41,337 bases of DNA. Source: [Flexibacter] sp. ATCC 35208. Its GTDB lineage: Bacteria > Bacteroidota > Bacteroidia > Chitinophagales > Chitinophagaceae. A program made the position numbers and the translations under genes. The notes beneath the pieces were generated by a model. The model did not search any database, was not told where the DNA came from, and saw only the letters and a list, made by a program, of their open reading frames with translations. The stretch spans positions 1 through 41,337 of the forward strand of contig NZ_MTKN01000028.1 in the NCBI RefSeq assembly GCF_001975825.1. The letters run 5' to 3'. Each line of letters begins with the position of its first letter. The stretch's first letter is position 1. Of the stretch, positions 34,733 to 41,300 are shown in pieces.

Positions 34733-37276
34733 ATGACATTAAATTTTCCGGAACTCTCCCTGGTAGTATTAGTAGGCGCATCAGGATCAGGGAAAAGTTT
34801 TTTTGCAAAAAAATGGTTCAGGCCTTCAGAGATCGTCAGCAGTGACGCCTGCAGGTTGATGCTCAGCAATGATGAAAATACACCCGATATATCCGAAGAT
34901 GCATTTGAACTGTTGCACTTCATCATTGCCAAAAGGCTGAAGAGAGGCCTGCTCACGGTCGTAGATGCGACCAATGTAAATGCACAATACAGAAAGCAAC
35001 TGGTGGCACTGGCAAGAGAATACCACATACTGCCCGTTGCGATCATATTGAATATGTCAGACCGGGTATGTCAGGACAGGAATAGAACCCGTACTGACAG
35101 AAACCTGCCACCCCGTGTGATCAAGAGCCAGATGGCTGCCCTGAAAAGCGGTGTTCACAAAATCAGGGAAGAAGGATTCAGGAGGCATTTTGAATTCCGT
35201 ACCCCGGAATCGGTAGACAGCATTACCGAAATAATAAGAGAACCACTCTACAATGACCTGAAGCAGGAGGAAGGGCCTTTCGATATTATCGGTGACGTAC
35301 ATGGTTGTTATGACGAGCTGTGTACACTGCTCACTAACCTTGGTCACAGCGTCGATAAAGAAGCTCATCGCATCACAGCGACCAATGGTAGAAAGATCGT
35401 ATTCCTTGGTGATCTGGTCGATAGAGGGCCTGCTTCACCAGCAGTATTGAAATTGGTGATGCAGGCGACAGCAGAAATGGGGGCACTCTGTGTACCGGGT
35501 AACCACGACAACAAACTGCTCAAATACCTGAATGGTAAAAATGTACAGTTGCAGCATGGATTGGAACGTACGGCGGCACAGCTGGAAGGCGCCGATCCTG
35601 AATGGATAGAAAAAGTAAAAGTGTTCCTGGATGGATTGGTGAGTCACTACGTCCTCGATCATGGTAACCTGGTGGTAGCGCATGCGGGTCTCAAGGAGAC
35701 CATGCAGGGCAGAGGTTCCGGGGCAGTGAGAGAATTTTGTCTGTACGGTGAGACCACCGGCGAAACAGATGAATTTGGATTGCCTGTGCGGTATAACTGG
35801 GCGGCTAATTACAATGGTAAAGCAGCCGTGGTGTATGGGCATACACCAGTGATACGTCCTGAATGGTTTAACAATACAATAGATATAGATTCGGGTTGTG
35901 TATTCGGCGGAAGTCTCACGGCTTTGCGTTATCCTGAAAGGGAATTGGTGAGCGTACCTGCAGCGCAGGAATATGCGGTGCCATCAAGGCCGATCCAGGA
36001 GTCAATGAATGAGTTGAGCTTACAGCAGGAGCATGATAATGTACTTGATATCAGTGATGTCATTGGCAAACAATTAGTGGACACCCGATTGATGAAAAGG
36101 ATCGGGATCCGTGAAGGCAATGCCGCATCAGCGTTGGAGATCATAAGCCGTTGGGGAGTGAATCCTAAGTGGCTGGTGTACCTGCCTCCTACAATGTCTC
36201 CAACTGCCACCAGTCCTTTGCCTGATTATCTGGAACATCCTGGTGAGGCGTTTAAGTATTTTATAGGTGAAGGGGTAAGCAAGGTCATTTGCGAAGAGAA
36301 ACACATGGGATCACGTGCGGTGGTGGTGGTGTGTAAGGAGCCGGAAGTGGTAAAACGACGCTTTGGTATACAGGAGGATAGCATTGGGATTGTCTATACC
36401 CGTACTGGTCGTGTATTTTTTGATGATGAGGTCATAGAGCAGGCTTTTCTGAAAAAGATCGCTGATGTGATCACAGCGCGTGGTGGATGGGAAGCTTTCA
36501 ATACGGACTGGATGGTGCTGGATTGTGAGCTCATGCCATGGAACCTCAAGGCGCAGCAGTTACTTCGTAATCAATATGGAGCGACAGGTGCTGCCGGCAG
36601 ATATGCGATGGAAGGAGCAGTAGCGAGTTTGGAAAAAGCAGCTACTAATCCTGCTGCATTGCCTTTGCTGAGAGAGTATAGGGAGAGGGCGGTGATGGTC
36701 GATCAGTTTGCTACGGCCTATAGACAATATTGCTGGGAAGTAAATGGTATGGAAGATTACCAGCTGGCGCCATTCCATTTGTTGGCGACAGAAGGCAATA
36801 CCTATTTTGACAAGGACCATGAGTGGCATATGGAGCAGTTGGCGGCGTTTGCAGGTGGTGAGGGGAATCCTATCATTGCTACTAAATATAGAGTGGTAGA
36901 ATTGGGGGATGATAGCAGTTTGGCAGAGGTGATCAAATGGTGGGAAGGAATGACGAATAATGGAGGAGAGGGGATGGTTGTAAAACCATATAATTTCATC
37001 ACTATGAATGATAAGTTCTTTGTGCAGCCGGCAGTCAAGGTAAGAGGAAGGGAGTATTTGCGAATTATTTATGGTCCTGAGTATACGTTGGAGAAGAACC
37101 TGACCCGATTGAAAGAAAGGGGGTTGAGTACGAAGCGTATATTAGCGCAGAAGGAGTTTGCACTTGGGGTAGAAGCGTTGGAAAGGTTTGTGGCGAAGGC
37201 ACCGTTGACGAAAGTGCATCAATGTGTGTTTGGGGTGTTGGCGTTGGAGAGTGAACCAGTAGATCCAAGATTGTAA
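34733..37276 (+). CDS. pnkp: Pnkp, polynucleotide kinase-phosphatase (RNA repair)
   Basis: 847-aa three-part RNA repair enzyme. The N-terminal 5' kinase has Walker A GASGSGKS (residues 15-22). The metallophosphoesterase-type 2',3' phosphatase domain has GDVHGCYDEL (about 187), GDLVDRGP (about 226), GNHD (about 256) and YGHTPV. The C-terminal ligase-like adenylyltransferase domain has motif I EEKHMGSR with Lys near 522. The canonical end SEPVDPRL is intact. With Hen1 it forms the known Pnkp/Hen1 repair complex. Two further degenerate copies of its last 26 codons follow the stop. Confidence 0.96.
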   Translation: MTLNFPELSLVVLVGASGSGKSFFAKKWFRPSEIVSSDACRLMLSNDENTPDISEDAFELLHFIIAKRLKRGLLTVVDATNVNAQYRKQLVALAREYHILPVAIILNMSDRVCQDRNRTRTDRNLPPRVIKSQMAALKSGVHKIREEGFRRHFEFRTPESVDSITEIIREPLYNDLKQEEGPFDIIGDVHGCYDELCTLLTNLGHSVDKEAHRITATNGRKIVFLGDLVDRGPASPAVLKLVMQATAEMGALCVPGNHDNKLLKYLNGKNVQLQHGLERTAAQLEGADPEWIEKVKVFLDGLVSHYVLDHGNLVVAHAGLKETMQGRGSGAVREFCLYGETTGETDEFGLPVRYNWAANYNGKAAVVYGHTPVIRPEWFNNTIDIDSGCVFGGSLTALRYPERELVSVPAAQEYAVPSRPIQESMNELSLQQEHDNVLDISDVIGKQLVDTRLMKRIGIREGNAASALEIISRWGVNPKWLVYLPPTMSPTATSPLPDYLEHPGEAFKYFIGEGVSKVICEEKHMGSRAVVVVCKEPEVVKRRFGIQEDSIGIVYTRTGRVFFDDEVIEQAFLKKIADVITARGGWEAFNTDWMVLDCELMPWNLKAQQLLRNQYGATGAAGRYAMEGAVASLEKAATNPAALPLLREYRERAVMVDQFATAYRQYCWEVNGMEDYQLAPFHLLATEGNTYFDKDHEWHMEQLAAFAGGEGNPIIATKYRVVELGDDSSLAEVIKWWEGMTNNGGEGMVVKPYNFITMNDKFFVQPAVKVRGREYLRIIYGPEYTLEKNLTRLKERGLSTKRILAQKEFALGVEALERFVAKAPLTKVHQCVFGVLALESEPVDPRL

Positions 37277-37432
37277 GGACCACTGAGCAATGAGGGGCAA
37301 TACGTATTTGGAGTATTGTCCTTTTACAGTGAATTAGTAGATCTTAGGTTATAAGGACTGTTGCGCAAAGAATATCAATAAATATTTAGTGTATTGACAC
37401 TGAAAATTGAACCAGTAGATCCGAGATTATAA
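37277..37432 (+). repeat. Two 78-bp degenerate copies of the 3' end of pnkp
   Basis: Stop codons at 37274, 37352 and 37430 are spaced by exactly 78 bp (26 codons). Read in the pnkp frame, the gene ends CVFGVLALESEPVDPRL, copy 1 ends YVFGVLSFYSELVDLRL, and copy 2 ends IFSVLTLKIEPVDPRL after an internal TAA. Several matching codons differ only at the third base. Copy 2 ends 3 bp before the ATG of the next gene. Confidence 0.9.
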
Positions 37433-37435
37433 ACT

Positions 37436-37790
37436 ATGCAAATAGCAGATCGATTTAAAGCCTGTATTATCGGAGGAGCCATCGGCGATGCATGGGGGAG
37501 TGCCTGGGAGTTTGACAATTTAAAAGATGACAAAACAACCTGGTACTGGGGCAAAAAGCCAGAACCTGATCGAAGTTGGAAGTTGACAGACGATACACAA
37601 CTCACACTAGCAACGTGTGAGATTTTAGGGATGTACAGGAAAATTGAGCCTGCCGTATTGGCGGCTCATTTTCTATTATATTACAAACAAGGAAGATTAA
37701 GTGGCCTTGGCGCCAGTACATTAAAAGCTCTCAAAGACCTGGAAGCCGGTATTCCCGGTTTCGCTTTTGTCAAAGCTTCAAACCTTACCA
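37436..37790 (+). pseudogene. Truncated ADP-ribosylglycohydrolase (DraG/ARH family)
   Basis: The frame starts RFKACIIGGAIGDAWGSAWE, with the metal-binding TDDTQLTL at about residues 58-65, both typical of ARH/DraG enzymes that remove ADP-ribose. Homology-like sequence stops at about residue 110 (STLKALKDLEAG), well short of the usual 250-300 aa and lacking the second metal site. The open frame continues to 37888 through the promoter and start of the AraC-type gene, without meaning. So only the N-terminal third remains. Its start follows the last pnkp echo by 3 bp. Confidence 0.75.
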
Positions 37791-37823
37791 GAATACCCCT
37801 AAATGCAAAGTATCATCGAATCT

Positions 37824-37838
37824 GTTTGAATTTCGTAA
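37824..37838 (+). promoter_or_regulatory. Operator-like motif before the AraC-type gene
   Basis: GTTTGAATTTCGTAA lies 9 bp before the ATG of the regulator. It matches the two direct repeats before the first SDR gene (39046-39081) at 13 or more of 15 positions. It may serve autoregulation; the position near the start suggests repression. Confidence 0.55.
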
Positions 37839-37847
37839 CTTCGCCCC

Positions 37848-38750
37848 ATGGCAAACAGGGAAACACTCGAAGAATTCTACCAGCATAAATTTAACTGGCT
37901 ACCTGATAACCTGAAACAGGATATCGGGCATTTTAATGTATTCCGGATAGAAGATACCTTAAGCCCAGGCGCTACACCCATCCACTACGCCCGCAGGGAT
38001 TTTTATAAAATCAGCCTGATCAGGGGCCGTACCGTCTATCATTACGCAGATAAAAGTATCGAAGCAGACGGGACCGCATTGATGTTCTTCAATCCCAATG
38101 TACCTTATACTTACGAATCCTTACAGAATGAAAGGGCTGGCTACTTTTGCATCTTCAAAGAATCCTTTTTCACGGAATCATTACGTACCAATATCAATGA
38201 ACTTCCTATGTTTGCGCTGGGCAGTAAACCTGCCTACATGCTAAACAAAACCCAGGATAAGCATGTGAGCGCCATCTTTAAAAAGATGCTGGAAGAAATC
38301 AACTCTGATTATAAATATAAGTACGACCTGCTGCGCAACTATGTTACAGAGATGATTCATTATGCCCTGAAAATGCAGCCATCAGAAATGCTTTACCAGC
38401 ATACAGATGCAAATGCCCGCATTACAGCGATCTTCACCGAACTGTTGGAAAGACAATTTCCAATAGAAACACCTCACCAACGCTTCACTTTGCGCTCTGC
38501 CCGGGATTTTGCTGATAAACTGGCGGTCCATGTAAACCACCTGAATAGGGCCATCCGGGAGACTACTGGCAAGACGACTACTGATCATATTGCAGAACGA
38601 TTACTGGGCGAAGCTAAAGCGCTGCTGAAACATACTAACTGGAACATTGCGGAGATTAGTTATAGTCTTGGCTTTGAGGAACCGGCACACTTTAATAATT
38701 TCTTTAAAAAACATACAAGTAGTACGCCTTCTTCTTATCGGGTTGTATAA
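37848..38750 (+). CDS. AraC-family transcriptional regulator
   Basis: 300-aa regulator with an N-terminal cupin-like sensor region (about residues 1-170) and a C-terminal AraC/XylS domain with two helix-turn-helix units (about 200-300). Clear pieces are KLAVHVNHLNRAIRETTGKT in the first, and IAEISYSLGFEEPAHFNNFF and KKHTSSTPSSYRVV in the second. The GFEEPAHFNNFFKKH box is diagnostic. The downstream SDR gene has a paired copy of the motif found before this gene, so it is the probable target. Five degenerate copies of its own 3' end follow the stop. Confidence 0.92.
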   Translation: MANRETLEEFYQHKFNWLPDNLKQDIGHFNVFRIEDTLSPGATPIHYARRDFYKISLIRGRTVYHYADKSIEADGTALMFFNPNVPYTYESLQNERAGYFCIFKESFFTESLRTNINELPMFALGSKPAYMLNKTQDKHVSAIFKKMLEEINSDYKYKYDLLRNYVTEMIHYALKMQPSEMLYQHTDANARITAIFTELLERQFPIETPHQRFTLRSARDFADKLAVHVNHLNRAIRETTGKTTTDHIAERLLGEAKALLKHTNWNIAEISYSLGFEEPAHFNNFFKKHTSSTPSSYRVV

Positions 38751-39019
38751 AGCAGCTTTAAGAGGCATAACCGTAGTTTTGTCTTCTTATCGGGTTGTAT
38801 AAAACACCTTTAAGAGGCATAACCGTAGTTTTGTCTTCTTATCGGGTGGTATAAAACACCTTTAAGAAATATAAATATAATTTACCTTTTCTTCTTACCC
38901 GGTTTGTATAAAATATCTTTAAGAGGTATGCCAGCAGTACATCCTCCTGATATCATGTTTTATAGAATATCTTTAAAAAGTATTCCATAAATACGTCTTC
39001 TCGTTACCGCACTATTTGA
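38751..39019 (+). repeat. Five degenerate copies of the 3' end of the AraC-type gene
   Basis: Each unit ends in a stop codon: 38800-38802, 38852-38854, 38909-38911, 38963-38965 and 39017-39019. Periods are 52, 52, 57, 54 and 54 bp. The gene ends NFFKKHTSSTPSSYRVV. The last unit reads NIFKKYSINTSSRYRTI and the fourth NIFKRYASSTSS-stop-YHVL. The first two units have 2-bp deletions. The remaining spacer 39020-39132 holds the promoter region of the next gene. Confidence 0.88.
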
Positions 39020-39045
39020 TGCTTTTAACCACCTCATGCCTCGTT

Positions 39046-39081
39046 GTTTGAATTTTGTAACCAATGGTTTGAACCTTGTAA
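39046..39081 (+). promoter_or_regulatory. Direct-repeat operator upstream of SDR1
   Basis: Two direct repeats, GTTTGAATTTTGTAA (39046-39060) and GTTTGAACCTTGTAA (39067-39081), with a 21-bp period equal to two helical turns. This is a typical AraC-family site. It ends 22 bp upstream of a TAATTTTG -7-like element. A third copy of the motif is at 37824-37838, before the regulator gene. Confidence 0.7.
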
Positions 39082-39103
39082 TAATCAGCAACCCTGCATA
39101 ATC

Positions 39104-39111
39104 TAATTTTG
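39104..39111 (+). promoter_or_regulatory. Putative -7 element of SDR1
   Basis: TAATTTTG matches the Bacteroidota -7 consensus TAnnTTTG, 22 bp before the ATG. No good -33 TTTG is correctly spaced, as expected for an activator-dependent promoter. Confidence 0.5.
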
Positions 39112-39132
39112 TCCTATCAAAACGAGCAAGAT

Positions 39133-39966
39133 ATGGACAACAAAAAGACCTGGTTTGTAACAGGAGCCTCCAAAGGATTAGGCCTAAGTTTGGTAAAGCA
39201 ATTACTTGCGGCTGGCCAGTCTGTGGCAGCTACCTCCCGCAATGCTGCGGCTTTAGCAGCAGCTGTGGGCAATGATAATAGTAACTTCCTCCCTTTAGAG
39301 GTAGATCTGTCTGATGACAGGAGCGTAGCAAGCGCTATTCAATCTACCGTTGACAAATTCGGACAGATAGATGTAGCTGTAAACAATGCCGGTTATGGCA
39401 TCGGTGGCAGTATAGAAGAATTATCTGATGCGGTGACGCGCACCAGCTTTGATATCAATGTATTTGGTACGCTGAATGTGATCAGGCATGTATTGCCTTT
39501 CATGCGTCAAAAAAGAAGCGGGCATATCATTAATATATCTTCTATTGCTGGTATAACAGGGAATACCGGTTGGTCTGTTTATGCAGCAACTAAATATGCC
39601 ATTACAGGTTTGACAGATGTTTTGGCACAAGATGTAAAAGAGTTCGGCATACATGTTACCCTTGTAGCACCAGGTGCATTCCGCACCAGTTTCCTCACTG
39701 CTGAGTCATTAGTGATGACAGATACGCCAATTGCTGATTATACTGCGATCAGGAATTCTCATGCAAAGTATGCCGGCATGGATGGAGAACAGGCTGGTGA
39801 TCCGGAAAAGGCTGCGGCAACAATGATGCAATTGGTAAATATGCCGGAACCGCCAGTGTACCTTTTATTAGGCAGTGATGCTTATCAGCGGGGCCTGAAT
39901 AAGATGGAACAATTGACAGCAGCTTTCAAAGCCACTGAATCCTTAACGAAGTCAACAGATTATTGA
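39133..39966 (+). CDS. SDR family oxidoreductase 1
   Basis: 277-aa classical short-chain dehydrogenase with TGASKGLG (residues 10-17), NNAGYG, the catalytic Ser in NISSIAG, and Tyr150/Lys154 (YAATK). The C-terminal half is of the extended classical type common in AraC-linked SDRs. The ATG at 39133 is used; a TTG 24 bp upstream is in frame. It is paralogous to SDR2 downstream (similar FVTGASKG start, shared NAGYG and RSGHIINI). Three degenerate copies of its last 15 codons follow. Confidence 0.9.
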   Translation: MDNKKTWFVTGASKGLGLSLVKQLLAAGQSVAATSRNAAALAAAVGNDNSNFLPLEVDLSDDRSVASAIQSTVDKFGQIDVAVNNAGYGIGGSIEELSDAVTRTSFDINVFGTLNVIRHVLPFMRQKRSGHIINISSIAGITGNTGWSVYAATKYAITGLTDVLAQDVKEFGIHVTLVAPGAFRTSFLTAESLVMTDTPIADYTAIRNSHAKYAGMDGEQAGDPEKAAATMMQLVNMPEPPVYLLLGSDAYQRGLNKMEQLTAAFKATESLTKSTDY

Positions 39967-40115
39967 TAGGAGCTTTCAAAAGGGCTGAATCATTAGCGAA
40001 GTCAACTGATTACTGACAGCAGCTTTCAAAGCCACTGAATCCTTAACACAATCAACAGATTATTAACATCCGCTTTCAAATCCCCGAATCTTTAACACAA
40101 TCAACCTATTATTAT
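39967..40115 (+). repeat. Three degenerate copies of the 3' end of SDR1
   Basis: The genic end AAFKATESLTKSTDY is followed by units reading GAFKRAESLAKSTDY (stop at 40014) and AAFKATESLTQSTDY (stop at 40064). A third unit has a 1-bp deletion and a lost stop, reading ...TQSTYYY if the deletion is compensated. Periods are 50, 50 and 49 bp, so frame is not kept across units. The last unit ends exactly at the ATG of SDR2. Confidence 0.92.
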
Positions 40116-40925
40116 ATGAATAGAGTATGGTTTGTAACAGGTGCCTCCAAAGGTTTTGGCCGCATCTTAGTCTCCCAGTTATTAGCAAAAGGCTATAAAG
40201 TAGCAGCCACCTCACGTGATGCAGCTTCCTTAGGCGAATTTTCTGGAAATGATTTCCTGCCGCTCACGGTATCACTTACTTCAGAAGAAAGTGTAAAGGC
40301 CGCAATAGAAAAGACGATCAGCACATTTGGTAAAATAGATGTAGTCGTAAACAATGCCGGATACGGGCAAGTAGGTGCATTAGAAGAAGTAAGTGATAAA
40401 GACGCCAGAGAAAATTTCAATATAAACGTCTTTGGTTTACTGAATGTAATCAGACAGGTAATGCCGCATTTGCGTGAGCAACGCTCTGGCCATATTATCA
40501 ATATCGCGTCTGTAGCCGGTATGCTTGGAGGTTTCCCAGGATGGGCGATCTACTGCTCTACTAAATTCGCAGTAGTTGGATTGACAGAAGGCCTGCGAGA
40601 AGAGATCAAAGAATTTGGTGTGAAAGCCACCGTTGTATTACCAGGTTATTTCAGAACCAACTTCCTGGGTGCTGATCTGAGTGTAACAGAAAGTAAATAC
40701 CAATCTGTAAAGGATTCTATTCAATGGCATGCAGACCTCGATGGTAAGCAACCCGGCGATCCTGAAAAAGGGGTAGCAGCTATTATTGAAATGGCAAAGA
40801 GTGATCATCCACCATTGAATTTCTTAATTGGTAAAGATGCTGCAGAGCTAGTACCAGAGAAGTTGCAAAGCATTCTCGATGAGATCAGTGAATGGAAGGA
40901 GCTCACTATAAATACAACCTTTTAA
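40116..40925 (+). CDS. SDR family oxidoreductase 2
   Basis: 269-aa classical short-chain dehydrogenase with TGASKGFG (residues 8-15), VNNAGYGQ, NIASVAG, and Tyr146/Lys150 (YCSTK). Paralog of SDR1, likely from tandem duplication; both share NVFGLLNVIRQVMP/NVFGTLNVIRHVLP and the DPEKAAATM/DPEKGVAAI tail. The ATG immediately abuts the last SDR1 echo, so translation may be coupled or reinitiated. No own promoter seen. Confidence 0.9.
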   Translation: MNRVWFVTGASKGFGRILVSQLLAKGYKVAATSRDAASLGEFSGNDFLPLTVSLTSEESVKAAIEKTISTFGKIDVVVNNAGYGQVGALEEVSDKDARENFNINVFGLLNVIRQVMPHLREQRSGHIINIASVAGMLGGFPGWAIYCSTKFAVVGLTEGLREEIKEFGVKATVVLPGYFRTNFLGADLSVTESKYQSVKDSIQWHADLDGKQPGDPEKGVAAIIEMAKSDHPPLNFLIGKDAAELVPEKLQSILDEISEWKELTINTTF

Positions 40926-41037
40926 TAATTGATTACTAAAAAGACTTTAAATTGTTGATTACTAACCCCTTTTTTTAATTATTGATTACTGAAAAGTTTT
41001 TAATATTTGATTACTAAAAGGTTTTTAGTTATTGATT
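40926..41037 (+). repeat. 25-bp degenerate tandem repeat after SDR2
   Basis: Four units of 25-28 bp and a partial fifth, each with a TTGATTACTAA-like block and a T-rich end closing in TTTAA or TTTTAG (units end near 40950, 40978, 41003, 41028). The terminal coding sequence of SDR2, CTCACTATAA ... CCTTTTAA, matches the unit, so the array probably began as the 3' end of this gene, although homology is weaker here. Confidence 0.75.
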
Positions 41038-41047
41038 AAAAGAGAGA

Positions 41048-41085
41048 CGCTTTTACCGAATTTACCAAAAGTAAAAGCGCCTTCT
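41048..41085 (+). terminator. Possible terminator after the SDR2 repeats
   Basis: CGCTTTTAC (41048-41056) pairs with GTAAAAGCG (41071-41079), followed by a short T-rich stretch CTTCTTTG. A weak T-tract makes this tentative. Confidence 0.5.
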
Positions 41086-41171
41086 TTGTATTAAAATGAC
41101 ACAAAAGTGGGGCTTTGTTGAAACGTAAAAATTACTTAACTTCATAACTCATCAAAGAAAAGGAGGTATTC

Positions 41172-41267
41172 ATGGAATCTACAGTATATTCATGGAAACC
41201 TTCAGTTAGTATCGCCTAACTGGGTTGCTCCATCAAAAATAGCTGTGACGCGGACGCGTCAAATTAA
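41172..41267 (+). CDS. Very short ORF with in-frame TAA; possible RiPP-type precursor
   Basis: A strong Shine-Dalgarno AGGAGG (41161-41166) stands 5 bp before an ATG that encodes MESTVYSWKPSVSIA, then a TAA at 41217-41219. In the same frame the sequence continues LGCSIKNSCDADASN to a second TAA at 41265-41267, which is directly followed by a terminator. The WKP...LG arrangement and the Cys/Ser/Asn-rich tail recall small RiPP precursors such as PqqA-type peptides. Either the 15-aa peptide is real, or a nonsense mutation interrupts a 31-codon gene. No maturation enzyme is in the window. Confidence 0.4.
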
Positions 41268-41268
41268 A

Positions 41269-41300
41269 GCTCCGGGCAAAACACCCGGAGCATTTTTTTT
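41269..41300 (+). terminator. Terminator after the short ORF
   Basis: Stem GCTCCGGG / CCCGGAGC (8 bp) with a 7-nt loop CAAAACA, then A and a run of eight T. It begins two bases after the second TAA of the short ORF. Confidence 0.88.

Noticed and set aside
37277..37432. Attachment (att) sites of an integrated element at the pnkp 3' end
   Set aside because: Att duplications flank an inserted element; here the copies are contiguous, there is no integrase, and each neighbouring gene has its own array.
37790..37888. Continuation of the ADP-ribosylglycohydrolase frame
   Set aside because: It passes through the operator-like motif and start of the AraC-type gene and shows no family similarity.
38751..39019. 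Multiple small coding genes
   Set aside because: Units lack start codons and ribosome binding sites, carry internal stops and frame changes, and align with the AraC-type gene end.
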